Part shown: positions 34,130 to 45,898 of the stretch, piece after piece
How the letters are laid out: each line of letters opens with the position of its first letter
How positions within the stretch are numbered: position 1 is the stretch's first letter
Origin: Bidens hawaiensis
Lineage: Eukaryota; Streptophyta; Magnoliopsida; Asterales; Asteraceae
Length of the DNA: 64,000 nucleotides
Direction: 5' to 3'
Assembly (NCBI GenBank): GCA_021521415.1
Contig: JAIQDT010001135.1
Coordinates: 549,501 to 613,500 of the forward strand
Notes under the pieces: generated by a model
What the model saw: only the letters and a program-made list of their open reading frames with translations
The model's database searches: none
Told to the model about the DNA's origin: nothing
Made by a program: the position numbers and the translations under genes

Positions 34130-35483
34130 TGCATTTGATTTGGTGGTTTGAATGCTGCATTTAATTATTATTATTATTATTATTATTGTTGTTGTTGTTG
34201 TTATTACTCTAGTATGATTATTTGTCCTGATTGTCTTAACAAGTTGCATGTAGTTCTCGTATTATGTATTTATGTGTGAAGTTTTCGCTCTGTTAATGTT
34301 TTGCTGAGAAATTAAGGGTAGAGTTGGAATTAGGGTTTACCTTTTGCATGATTTGTTACCGGTTATGTGTTTGATTCTATGTTTTGAATGCTGCATTTGA
34401 TTATTATGTTTACAACTCCTATACGAGGATTTCTTTTGGTTAACGTAACGAAAATTATTTGATGCGGTACGACATTTTGATAGTCAGTTGATTCAATAAG
34501 ATTAGTATGATTATTTGACACGATAGTATGATACAAGATTCTGTTATTTATTTGAATAAAACGAGCATAGACATAACTTGGAAAAATGTCGTTTTAAACT
34601 AGCCGTTAGGAAAATAGCTGTTGAAAACTAGTTGTTTAACTTTAAACTATGAAAAATTGAAGTTGTATAGGGCCACCGAATTCTGGCAAAAGCTAACACT
34701 CATACAAGTCGTGTGACCCTATACGACTTGTATAGGTGGGACGTAGTGTATGGATATTAGGCCTGGGTATAGATAAAGCATTTAAATACATTAAACTTTT
34801 CACCTGTAGGATTTCATGTTGAAAACGTATGATATGGACCATAGTTATCCTCATAAGAAAGTTATACGAGCATTGTTGTTGATCCACACGATGATATCCA
34901 AATTCTAATATAACCTCATTTTGGCTTGAAAAATGTTGTTATTTTTAAAGCTCTGTTTAAGGTTTAAGGGTCTTTATGGCTTGATTTTAAATTGCATGAT
35001 GCACTCTGATGCGTGATGCGAGCGTGCCACGTATGTGATGCGCTCTTTAGAAAAATACTAAGTTTCAAACATGTGTAAAGACTTACATTCACACTTTTCA
35101 TCCCCTAGATCATGTTAGCGCATTATGAACGCATCATGTAAACGCATTGCATCAAGTGCAGAAATACTGCGTCAGGTGCATCACACGTTATGCCCACATT
35201 TTAAAACAAAGGTGCATGGTGCCTGTTGAAAATATGTAAACCATAGTTATCCTCATTGCTGGTGATCCACATAGTTAAACATTACTGAAATACTACTGTT
35301 TTTATAACATATTTGACACAGTAGTTGATCATTAAAACATGTACAAAATGTGTTTTGTGTCAGCCCAAAATGACTTGGCCTGTTCTGACCCATATCATAG
35401 GTTACCTGTTTTGGCCCGTTACACAAACCTTTCTGAATGCTAAAAGCTTGAATTGTATAATTAAAGTAAAGATCTACCAAATA
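34130..35483. other. Putative leader intron or upstream region
   Basis: AT-rich, with a TTA/TTG microsatellite at 34163-34207 and a degenerate 'gatgcg/gcatca' repeat at 34990-35215. It repeats two stretches seen at 33530-33615 ('gtagttctcgtattatgt', 'gagttggaattagggtt', 'gcatgatttgttaccggttatg'). The ATATCGG element therefore lies between two copies of a local duplication. No ORF supported. Confidence 0.5.
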
Positions 35484-35867
35484 ATGGTTGATTGGTGGAT
35501 ATCTTTGGCGGGCGCCGCGCTTCCTGCGTTGGTGGCGGGCCAAGCCTTAAGACTGAAGAACCGAAGAGCAGAAGAAGAAAGATTAAGGAGTGCTAGAGGC
35601 CGTGAAAAGAGTTCTGATGACATTTTCGTATGTGAAAGGGTGTGCACTTCAAAAAGAATGTTAAAGAAAGTGGGGTCGTTTTCTAAAGACCCCGAGCCCA
35701 ACACGTGTGTCACGGTTTGTGGGGTCTCTGAGCTTGATGCTTGTGCTGACGCGTGTGCCCGAACCGTTTGTGTGAACCAGCATCAAGTGCCAAACTGGAA
35801 TGATATTTGTCTCAAGGGGTGCCAAAGTGAGTGCCTAAAGCTCTCAAATTCTTCAAATTTGCCCTGA
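35484..35867 (+). CDS. Small Cys-rich protein, At5g64816-like
   Basis: 127 aa. The start is MVDWWISLAGAALPALVAGQ, a conserved beginning in this plant family of unknown function (I recall the Arabidopsis entry as At5g64816). The open frame continues upstream, but the in-frame ATG at 35484 fits the family. Residues 4-22 are hydrophobic and could be a membrane anchor. A basic helix follows (LKNRRAEEERLRSARGRE), then a compact domain with ten cysteines in short CX3C spacings (CERVC, CVTVC, CADAC, CLKGC, CQSEC). The spacing suggests metal binding or disulphides, but no activity is known. The frame is complete, with the stop after NSSNLP. Confidence 0.87.
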   Translation: MVDWWISLAGAALPALVAGQALRLKNRRAEEERLRSARGREKSSDDIFVCERVCTSKRMLKKVGSFSKDPEPNTCVTVCGVSELDACADACARTVCVNQHQVPNWNDICLKGCQSECLKLSNSSNLP

Positions 35868-36542
35868 TGGTATTTACTGTGTTTTTGTCAAGTTAATGTT
35901 TTGGTTTTTGTTGTGAATTTGTGCTATGGAAGTTTGATTATTGGTTATGTTCTAATATGCCATCTTTTGTATGGGGCAAAACGGGCTGGGTCCAGTTGGT
36001 GTGATACAAACACAGGTCAGCTTAGTCAGTTGGTTGTCTCGGGTTATGTTTTATTATGGCATTTGTTTGGTTGCGCGGGCTAAAAGACCCATTGTACTCC
36101 TTGGATTGAGTAGTATTTGGCGTATATCAATACAGAGTAAATTGCGGTTTTCATTCATCTGGTTTGCTTGAATTCATTCAAATCGTTTAAAATTTGCGAT
36201 TCTAGTTTTCAATATTTCGTTTTTGTTGTATCTAACTCCACCTCATTAAGACTGCTGAGTTTTTTGTTGGGTGGAGGGGTAAAGTCTTTTCACTTAGGTG
36301 AGGCTCAAATTATAATGAAAGATTAAAATACCCCTTTACTTAACAAAGAAAACCATTGAAAATAAAATCACAAATTTTAAACTCTTGGACTAAATAACAA
36401 TTTTTTAAAAACTACGGAACGAAAACCGCAATTTAGTTATAAATATATAAATGGTTTGCATGATAGGAAATATAAATTGTGATTTTACTATGACTCAATA
36501 AAAGTTAATTGTATTTTACTTTGACCACCTCCAAAATAGAAG

Positions 36543-36628
<86 letters not shown>

Positions 36629-36689
36629 ACTAAAATAGAATTTAGGCTGGGATAAACTATGATGGGTATTCTTTACTTGAAAACTCTAA
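35868..36689. other. 3' flank and (ATT)n microsatellite
   Basis: 3' flank of the Cys-rich gene. A long uninterrupted (TTA)n tract of about 84 bp runs from 36544 to 36627, 62 bp before the Harbinger element. No gene. Confidence 0.7.
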
Positions 36690-38978
36690 GGGGGTGTTTG
36701 GTACAGAGAATTGGAGGGTGAGAAATGGAAATGGAAACAATTCTCTTGTTTGTTTACGAAAGAAAGACGTGAGAAATGGAAATAAACCATTTCCATTTCC
36801 CGATTTCTTTTCTCTAAAAAAGGCGGAGAAATGGATTTCTCTAGGGTTTCATTTCTCCATTTTCCTCCTTTTCATTTCTCCCATTTCTCCAGCCTCTTCA
36901 ACGATCGCTCCACTGGAATCATCTTCTTTCTCCAGCCTCTTCTGACCTCCACTGGAATCCCAATCCAATCCAAGGCACCCCTTCTCTGGTACGCTCTCTT
37001 TCTCTACTCCTCTGATCTTGTGTGAGTCTGCATATTGAAGGTATCAATTCGTTTTTTTATGCTCATTACATGTTAACAAATCCAAGGCCCGAACCCGTGT
37101 GTTAACAGCCCAAACCGGTATCTAACAACTACCTAATGAAATAAAGCTTAAAAACCGGTTACATCATTGTAACCTAAACAAAATCATGAACTAACCAAGA
37201 AATATACAGTCTAAATGCTGATATAATCAAGAATATTAATGTGCTAAGTTCGTATTATAACAGCCCTCAAAACAGTGGCCACTCTCATGGCCAATCGGTT
37301 AATATTTTCCATGTGAAATAGTTTGAAAAACAACTCGTCTTGCAACCATTGAACCCTGGAACTTTATCACATATTTTCCAGCAACTAGGTATCCTTTTTT
37401 GTTTGTATAAAAGTATTTTGACGAAGCTATAAAAGTATTATAAAAACCACGCCTTAAAATACCCTGAAACGACAGTTAAGTGGCTCGTTTGATCAAGAAC
37501 TGAACCCTATAGTCTAAGTACCGTTATGATATCATTTTAACAGCCCACATATATTATTTTAAACATATAATCTGACCCGAACTTGTTTGATGTGAAAACA
37601 TACATTTTAAAACCGAACAAAAGGCCTAACGGGCCCAAACGAACCCAAACCACTATTAAGGTTCCGAGAACCCTATTATCAGTATGAAACTTTTATTAAG
37701 TCATTTGCAATATATTATAACTGGTCCAGGACCGTGTTGTGGTGAGGAACCAGTTTTAGTCAATAAATGTGGCAAAGGGCATTCTTGGAATAAAAATATG
37801 ACAGGTATATAACTAAAACTACGAAACAGAAAATATTGATTTTAAAACAGAAAGCTGTAAGTTAAACGTGTTTATTTTGAACCCTGAACTTGGTATAAAT
37901 CAGACCTGAAAGATACCTATAAACCGTGTGTTAAAAAGCATCCGAACCGGCACTTTGGTAACCCTTAAAACCGAAGACTGAAAATGCTGTTGCACTTCTT
38001 CAGGGGTGCAGGCATAATCCACCTGCAACCCAAAAAAAAAAACCTTATTTAGATTAAAAAAACAAATAATATCACCATTTTGGGTTCAAATTTTCATGTT
38101 CTTCTCAACTATGACTCTAGTTCTTTTGAATACAATTAATATGACCCTAGTTTCCTCCTAATCTTATTTCAGAGACTTGCTGAGTTACAATTAAGAAAAA
38201 TATTTTACATGTGCATTTTACATTAAAAGCATATGTGTATTATATGTTTTACCAGTAACTCTGCTTGTTTCTTATTGAAACTTTGAAGTGTAGAAAAGGG
38301 ACTATACTTATATTGTTTTGAGCATAGAACTTGATCTTAATTAACTAAAATCAGTAATGACTGACTGTGAGAACATGCAAAATATGTCTCTTTTCAATTA
38401 TGTAAGCTAACTACACATATATTTCAAATGGACCAGCATGTAACAGGAGGCTAAGTTACAAAATTAGTTAAAAAGCTAAAAATTAGTTTTGAGAATTGAG
38501 ACAGAAATATATGTAGTGATTGCAAACCCCTCACCACATTAACACAGTTCTAAGGCTATTTGCAGCTTCACCGTCAATCTTGCACAGCAAAACGGAGCAC
38601 CAAAAGCTGAACCAGTTGGCTTCACGTGCAGCCCTTAAAACCCTAGAGAAACCAACCCGTTTAAGTGAAAACTAACTCAAAACTTACAAACGTGCAGCCC
38701 TTATAACAGAAAAATTAGACTATGGACCTCTTAAAACTTACAACGTGCAGCCCTTAAAACCGAAGCCAAACTTGTTGGCGTTGTGGTGACACGTTCGATA
38801 AGAAATAAGCCGTGCAACAAAAGTAACAACATGATATCTTTTTGCAGCCATAATATCATATTTTAATGACATATATAAGTTTGGTTCCTCTGAACATGGT
38901 GCGCTTATTATAAACTATCGTGGATTATATTTTGGAGTTATTTGTTTTTCTTGAATTTTCTTATATTTTTATGTGTAG

Positions 38979-40332
38979 ATGGCAAGATCACCTTCCAGAA
39001 AAAGAATAGTTGCCATAGGTGCATTTTATGTCATTTATGTTACGATTCGTTGGTGGATGTTGTGTACTTATCATTTGCGTCGGTCGATTGAGTCAATGAC
39101 TTTACGTACAAAATATTTAATGAGTTACCATAATAGGCGTGAAAACATGGTGAGGATGGTTTATGAAAGTGATGTTACGAGTGTTGTTAACATAAGAATG
39201 AATATACATGCATTTACAACACTTTGTGATATGCTAGAAACTAGAGGGGGACTAAAGAATAGTAAAAACATGCTAGTCGATGAGCAAGTTGCTATGTTTT
39301 TACATACCCTTGCTCATAATGCAAAGAATAGGATACTAGTCAACAGATTTCATCGGTCCGGGGAAACTGTAAGTCGGTATTTCAAGTTAGTCTTAAATGC
39401 TATATGTCGATTACACAAAGAACTCTACAAGTCACCCGTGCCAGTGCCAGATAATGAAACTGATGAAAGATGGAAATGGTTTAAGGTTAGTCAAACACAT
39501 TTTTTATTAAAGATATTTTTTGCTAACATACATTAGTAAGTAATGATTTCTTTTAACTCAGGGTTGCTTAGGAGCATTAGATGGAACATACATTAAAGTT
39601 AAAGTCCCTGCTATTGATAGAAAACCTTATAGGACAAGAAAAGGGCAGATTTGTACTAACGTACTCGGAGTATGTACGAGAGACCTTTTATTTACGTATG
39701 TCTTAGCGGGATGGGAGGGTTCTGCAGCTGATAGTAGAGTTTTGCGTGATGCAATCAGTAGACCCAATGGTCTTAAAATAACTCCGGGTATGTGATAGGC
39801 AATTTTCAAAGAATATACATAGATTTAAGTATGATAATTAACATAGAGTTTATGGTTAATTGTAGGAACATACTACCTTTGTGATGCCGGTTATACAAAT
39901 GGTGAAGGATTTTTAACTCCATATCGAGGTCAACGTTATCATCTTAACGATTGGTCTCGTCCTCCTACGAATGCTAAGGAGTTCTTTAATATGAGACATT
40001 CATCGGCCAGGAATGTTATAGAAAGATGTTTCGGAATGATTAAAGATAGATGGGCTATTTTGCGTGATAACTCATATCATCCCATAGAGTCCATGCCACG
40101 TATCATCATTGCTTGTTGTTTATTGCACAATTTCATACGAACAACAATGAGTGAAGACCCTCTTGATAACGAAATCCCAGTAAATCACACACAACCTGCA
40201 AATGACCATGACAATGTTATTTCTATGATCGAGCCCTCACAAGAATGGACCGATCGTAGAGACCTTCTTGCTAATGAAATGTTTAATAGTTGGACTGCGA
40301 TGCGTGCGCAGCGTGCCAATAATGTTTCTTAA
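38979..40332 (+). CDS. PIF/Harbinger DDE transposase
   Basis: Nuclease of the Harbinger superfamily (DDE_Tnp_4 type) that cuts and joins the element ends. Exons 38979-39485, 39562-39787 and 39866-40332 have GT-AG junctions and matching phases, giving 1,200 nt and 399 aa, normal for the family. The N-terminal part holds the helix region around [19 protein letters not shown]. The catalytic triad is visible: Asp in [13 protein letters not shown], Asp in [12 protein letters not shown], and Glu in [20 protein letters not shown]. No stop or frameshift interrupts it. It lies 166 bp upstream of the Myb-like partner gene in the same orientation, so both genes could be transcribed from inside the element. 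Confidence 0.94.
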
Positions 40333-40498
40333 TTATGTTTGACAATTATGTATTTTTTTTTGTAGAACCAATGATGTTTCTTATTAATGTTTATTTATGC
40401 ACTTTATTTGTTTCTTATTAATGTTTCTTGTTATATTTGTATTTGTAGTTACATGAATTATGATTTTTAATTGTATAATTATGCATTTGTACGTAGAA

Positions 40499-41458
40499 AT
40501 GGCAGATTCAAATATAGTGAGAGGAGTTACTCGGAGCAAGCATACCTGGACAAATGATGAAGATGCAAAGCTAATTGATGCATTAATGGAGATACATGCA
40601 TCCGGAAAGTATGCTGGTGCTGACAATGGATTCAAACCAGGTTATTTAAATGGTGTTCAACAATTGCTAGATGTAAGTCTTCCTAACTCTGGCCTCAAAG
40701 CAGAACCACATATAAAGTCTAGGATGAAGACATGGAAGACACACTTTAGCATTGTATATGATATGGTGCATACAAGTGGGTTTGGTTGGGATGAACAAAA
40801 ATGTTGTATTATTGCCGATGATAGTGTTTGGAATGAATACGTGAAGGTATATTCTAAAAAATATATTTTTTAGATTTTAAAATTTTAGTCTAATTTATTT
40901 GTAATTGTCTTGTAGTCTCACAAAGGTGCTGTGAATTTTCGTGACAAGTCATTTCCTTTCTATGACAAATTGTGTACCATATTCGGTAAGGATAGAGCTA
41001 CTGGTAGTAAAGCAGTTGACCTTGGAGAAGAAGATGTTCAAGAGACGCAAAAAAGCTCACCTGTTGATATTGAAGACTTTGATTTTGTTGATGAAGCCGT
41101 TCCAAATGTTGATAGATCTGAAGGACAAACAGGAAGTGTAACAAGCAAGCGCAAAAGAGGTAGAATCACGGATGCAGATGAGATATATCGAGAGTCTTGC
41201 AAAGATATCAAGGAAGTTTTGCTTCGATTTGGGGAGATGGTGGGTGAACAACTTAGCAAAGAAGGTATGGAGGCTCGTGAAATCTATGAAAAGGTTAGTG
41301 ATGAGTTGAAAGCTTTACCAGGTATCACTACGAAAAAACGGTTCAAAGCAGCTCATTTGATTGGTAAAGATGTGGATCTAGGACGTTCTTTTCTTGCGTT
41401 GACAATAGAAGAGAAAATTGAGATGGTCGAGTTGTATACCGACGGTTCAATGGGATAG
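40499..41458 (+). CDS. Harbinger Myb/SANT-like DNA-binding protein (ORF1)
   Basis: Partner of the Harbinger transposase. In studied elements it binds the subterminal DNA and brings the transposase into the nucleus. Exons 40499-40846 and 40916-41458 have a GT-AG junction in phase 0 and give 296 aa. The Myb/SANT-like domain (Myb_DNA-bind_3 type) starts with KHTWTNDEDAKLIDALMEI and continues to KTWKTHFSIVYDM and GFGWDEQKCCIIADDSVW. An acidic middle (about residues 140-180) is followed by a basic patch SKRKRGRITDADE and a helical C-terminus. The upstream in-frame ATG at 40460 is possible, but 40499 gives the more usual start (MADSN). Confidence 0.9.
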
Positions 41459-41849
41459 TTGTGTATGGTTGAAGTATGTTTTGTATGTGAATTGGTTTTA
41501 ACTATGGTTGATGTTTTTTGCTTAAAAACTATGTTTTGTATGTGAATTGGTTTGATCAATGCATATTTTGGTTGGAATTTATGCATCTTTTTATATGTTT
41601 TTTATTTTTTAATAAATATTTGTTATGAAAAAAATACTTGTGCTAATGATAAAGTTGATATAATTCTCTGTTTATTTCCTATGTACCAAACAAGAGAAAT
41701 GATTCTCAGCTATATTTCTCTACTGAAATCTCTGTACTACCAAACAGAACAGTCAATTCTCATTCTCCAGACCAATTCCCTTTCTCTGCAATTCCATTTC
41801 TCTATTCCATTTCTCTGCAATTCCATTCTCTGTACCAAACACCCCCTAA

Positions 41850-43790
41850 TACTTTCCCAACACTTCAAGATAATAATCATCAATGCTTCCTTAACAATTT
41901 CACTAACCATTCTTCTTTTCCTTTTTCCAGAAATTACTGATTATATTTTATTAAACAAAAAGGTATCTGTCATATCATATCATTTTCAATTATTAATTTT
42001 TTTAACCATTATTGTTTCCTTAGTTGAATTAAGACAGGCAGACAGCCTATGCATTTTTCAATCCATGTAATCGAAGAGGTTATTTATTGTTGGAGATACT
42101 TGAACCCCGCAGTTCGATGATGCCTAAATGACCCCCCCCCCGCGCGTTTTCATCGAAGATCCCTAAAAACTCTATTTTATCGAACATGTCTAAGATACCT
42201 TTCGTCTTCATCTGCTATGCATAAAATTGTAAAATCAAACAAAGCCGGATGCTAGTATCAAACAAAAAACAAGTTGTTTAAGGTGTCAATATTTATGATA
42301 TTGTTTTGAATAAGTATAATATATTATATTATATTCTAGCTATGCAATGTCTCATTCTCGTGGCACATTTGATCTAAGCAAAATTCTTTTATAAGATAAA
42401 TTGATAACACAAACAATTTAGGCAATCACTTACCAATCACATATATTAGCTATAAGATGTTAATACCTAATAGTGCATAAAATCCTTATAAACCATGAAT
42501 AGATATATCTTAAATCTTAATGTCAAAAGTTAGTAGTTTAAAACATAAACTTATCCTAAAACAAATCAATTATCAACTCGATCACTCCAATTCGATTGCT
42601 GGAAAAGACATTTTTATAACGATATAAACTTGTTTTCATAATCTTCTATTATTTTAAGCCTTCAATGTAACCCTTTTTTATTTGTCAAGTAATATATACG
42701 AGTAAAAAATATGTATATATATTCCATTTTTTGCATAATGACGAAACTACTCTCTATTTTCTGTTAACATTAACAGAAGTTGCAATTAGTACCTAAAGTT
42801 GTTACAAATTTAAAAGTTGAATACCCATATATGTGACTTTTAAACCTTAATACTCAATGTTGTTACTTTCAGTAAATGTTGGGGACTAGCTGCACAATTG
42901 TGTCTATTTTATAACTTTTAGGTTTCTTAGATTTTGATAATCCTTGTTGAATGATATTGGCCGATAATATTCATTTTATAGCCACTATTGGTCCCAAATT
43001 TAAAAAAGTTGGCCTCCAATGGTCCCTCGTTACAAAGGACTTAACAATGTTATATTTTTTTTTCCGAATTTCAAGCTAATGTTTCAGGGTTTTTGTTCGA
43101 AATGTGGATACAAATCGATTGGTGTAAAACTTAGCTCGAAGCGTTGATCCAAACGGCTTTATTTTTGTTAATTGTAAGTTCAAAGACCCAAATTGAAGCA
43201 TTGTTTCGTCGTTTTGGAGCGCTGTTTCAAGCTAAGTTTTACATTAGTCGTATAGTATTCTCCTTCCAATCAAAAGCCCTAAAACATTACCTTGAAATTC
43301 GGAAAAAATGTATAACGAAGGGGACTATTGTGGGCCAACTTTTTTAAATTTAGAACCGCTGATGACGATAAAATGAATAGAAATTATTATCGACCAATAC
43401 CATTAAACAGGGATTTTCAACAAACCTACCTTTTAATACACGCATGAAGTTTTCTTTTCCAAACATAATGATTAATCTTAGTATTTTAAGCAAAACTTTT
43501 TTAGCTTTCGACCATCTAAAATCAAACTAGATTTCTTTTTTTGTTATTAAAATTAAAAAAAAGAAAATAAAAATCACTAATAAATAATAATCATGCAAAA
43601 CCATGCATCTACCCTCTCTCTTCCACCATATTATCATGCATACTTTCTTCTTATATCAACCATTTGTCCCATTCCTTCATACCTTCATCTCTCTCTCTCT
43701 CACACACATCTTAGAACCTTGTAGAGAGAAAAAAGAAAGAGAAAAACATTATAATATTAACAATTTTCTAGAGGTAAAGAGGGTGTCTTT
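41850..43790. other. Intergenic region
   Basis: AT-rich, no gene seen. A C9 run occurs at about 42132. Bases 43130-43380 ('agccctaaaacatta', 'gatgacgataaaatgaa') weakly resemble 3400-3530, probably an old dispersed repeat. A CT-rich leader-like tract (43685-43705) precedes the methyltransferase gene. Confidence 0.5.
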
Positions 43791-44591
43791 ATGATATCTA
43801 AATTTCAAGAAAACAATGAATTAGAGTTTGGAGAAATGAAGGATTATTCAATCACCCAACCAAAATTATTATTATTACCACCCAAAACAATCTTTACATC
43901 TCTTATTATCCTCTCTCTCATTTTCTTCACCTTTCTTTTCCTACAATCCCTTCAAAAGCCCATATTCGACAACCCGACCGCCCCCGAAGGCATCAAGATC
44001 CGACCCGGATACACCTCCTACGACTCCTACATCCACCACCAACTCCAAAAAACCACCAACCCAAAACTCCGAAAAATATGGACCTCCCGAGACTGGGACC
44101 GAAAAATCCAAGTTTTCCAAAGGTTTTTCGACCGTTTAAAGCGAGAAAAACTAATCTCAAACACATCAAAGGCACTTTGTGTCGGGGCTCGGGTCGGGCA
44201 AGAAGTGGAGGCACTTAAACGGGTTAGGGTGACCGACTCGGTCGGGTTGGATTTGGTCCCATACCCGCCTAATGTGATCAAAGGTGACTTTCATTACCAA
44301 CCATTTGATAATGAGACATTTGACTTTGAATTTTCAAATGTGTTTGATCATGCACTTTACCCGGATAAATTTGTGGGGGAGATCCAACGGACGTTGAAGG
44401 CCGGTGGAGTGTGCGTGTTACACGTGGCGGTTTCTAGGCGGTCGGATAAGTACTCGGCGAATGATTTGTTTAGTGTCGAGCCTTTGAAGAAGCTGTTTAA
44501 TGGGTCAGAACTGGTTAGAGTCAGAAAGGTTGATGGGTTTGGGTTGGATACTGAAGTGGTGTTTAGAAAAAGAGTATTTGAAGGTGTATAG
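43791..44591 (+). CDS. Membrane-anchored SAM-dependent methyltransferase-like protein
   Basis: Single-exon ORF of 266 aa. An N-terminal hydrophobic segment (TIFTSLIILSLIFFTFLFLQ, about residues 33-52) suggests a type II anchor in the endomembrane system. The rest looks like a Methyltransf_11-type Rossmann domain. Motif I is the variant ALCVGARVGQEVEAL. The acidic end of beta2 is in SVGLDLVPYPP. GDFHYQPFDNETFDFEFSNV fits motif II, and LKAGGVCVLHV fits motif III. Plants have several such proteins of unknown substrate. The second ATG at 43836 (MKDYSITQ) is an alternative start and would shorten the leader by 15 residues. The substrate cannot be told from the sequence, and whether the divergent motif I binds SAM is open. 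Confidence 0.8.
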   Translation: MISKFQENNELEFGEMKDYSITQPKLLLLPPKTIFTSLIILSLIFFTFLFLQSLQKPIFDNPTAPEGIKIRPGYTSYDSYIHHQLQKTTNPKLRKIWTSRDWDRKIQVFQRFFDRLKREKLISNTSKALCVGARVGQEVEALKRVRVTDSVGLDLVPYPPNVIKGDFHYQPFDNETFDFEFSNVFDHALYPDKFVGEIQRTLKAGGVCVLHVAVSRRSDKYSANDLFSVEPLKKLFNGSELVRVRKVDGFGLDTEVVFRKRVFEGV

Positions 44592-44628
44592 GATATTAAG
44601 GTTTAACAAGATTAGTTATCATAATTTT

Positions 44629-44875
44629 TATTTATCAAATATTTAGTATTGTATACTAATCATGCTTCAATATGTATTTAGTATTGTATACTAATCATGC
44701 TTCAATATGCATATGACGTACATGGTAAGATACACATGCATAGTGTTGTAAAAATCGCCAGTCTTTAATTATTTATCAAATATTTAGTATTGTATACTAA
44801 TCATGCTTCAGTATGCATATGACGTACATGGTAAGATACATATGCATAGTGTTGTAAAAATCGCTAGTCTTTAAT
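44629..44875. repeat. Nested tandem duplication, about 141 bp and 35 bp
   Basis: The block from TATTTATCAAATATTTAGTA to AAAAATCGCCAGTCTTTAAT recurs about 141 bp later. Inside copy 1 a 35-bp stretch (ATTTAGTATTGTATACTAAT to CAATATG) is repeated once more (44641, 44676). It lies just 3' of the methyltransferase gene, probably in its 3' UTR or flank. Confidence 0.85.
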
Positions 44876-45197
44876 CGGTCGGTGGGGTGGGGATTAGTGA
44901 TTAATGAGGATTAATCAGATCGGTCTTTAATGTATAATTTTCAGTTTTATATATACATGTACACATTTTTATATGTAATTTTTGGTTTTATGCATACACA
45001 AACACGTTTTGGCCGGAATTATCGTAGGAAACCGCCAATTTTGGCCAGAATCTCATCAGAAAAAGCCGATCGATTAATCCTGATTTTGGCTGGATTTGAC
45101 CGTTGACCGATTAATTGACCGATTAGCCCAAAATTAATCATTAAAGTTGGGATCTAGGGATTAATTGGCGCATAATCGGAATTTTTACAACACTGCA
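44849..45197. mobile_element. MITE-like inverted element
   Basis: The left end AGTGTTGTAAAAATCGC pairs with the right end GGAATTTTTACAACACT. The body carries 'gattaatc' and 'ttggcc(g/a)gaat' repeats. Its left tip (44742-44765) is also present in the tandem duplication before it. TSD not resolved. Confidence 0.6.
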
Positions 45198-45898
45198 CAT
45201 GCATGATTCCAAACCACACCTTAGATATGCATTTGTATTGAACTAAAAAAGTTTACATATGATGCTTTCACAACAGGTCTGGTGAAATACTCTTGAACCG
45301 TCTTTATTTGGCTCAGCCCAGTACGCACGAAAAGTCTAATTGGGTACTCAGTTATTACATCGACTGGTTGAACATGATTTTAAAAAAAATATTATTTTTT
45401 ATAATTTTTTTTTTCCAAAAATCTCATTTACTTAATTAGTTTCTAAATATTTACTTTGAAATTCATATTTTATTTATTTATTTCATGCTTTTTTTGTAAT
45501 ATCCAACACCAAAAATACTAAAAATTCCATATTTTGTTTTGAATTAATTATAAATATACATATTTGAATTCTAAAAATTTTATGGCATAACCTGAAATAT
45601 ATAAATTTTATATGATTTCATTGTTCTATACAAATAATGCTACTACAAAATGACAGAAATCTGAGTGATCTTTAAGGTACAAGTGCCTGATTACCGACTT
45701 CATGTAACCGCAAAGTTGATTGTCAATTGATAGGCCCAACCGTAAGGTTTAACCACTTACACCCTGCATTCATGGACCATCGATAGGTGAACCAGTCGGG
45801 TCGAATCAGGTCAACTCAAAACAGGTTATGTATAGCCAGAATACTGCTTCTGTAGATTGGTTCAAGGGCGTTTTCATAATTTCTATAATTTGATATAC
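45198..45898. other. Intergenic, 3' side of RGS1
   Basis: AT-rich, no ORF supported. Bases 45720-45830 carry a fragment with 'gggtcgaatcaggtc' and 'tcaactcaaaacagg' blocks of the same dispersed type as in other introns here. Confidence 0.5.

Larger units (their letters stand above)
36690..41846 (+). mobile_element. Autonomous PIF/Harbinger transposon, 5,157 bp
   Basis: The ends GGGGGTGTTTGGTACAGAGA and (inverted) GGGGGTGTTTGGTACAGAGA form terminal inverted repeats. The 3-bp target duplication TAA lies at 36687-36689 and 41847-41849, as the superfamily requires. It carries the two genes typical of the group, both on the plus strand and both with open frames: a DDE transposase (38979-40332) and a Myb/SANT-like DNA-binding protein (40499-41458). 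The left 2.2 kb is non-coding. It includes a repeated GTGCAGCCCTTA motif near 38620, 38690 and 38750. The subterminal 'ccatttctc' tracts match the MITE at 15598-16221. Confidence 0.95.
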
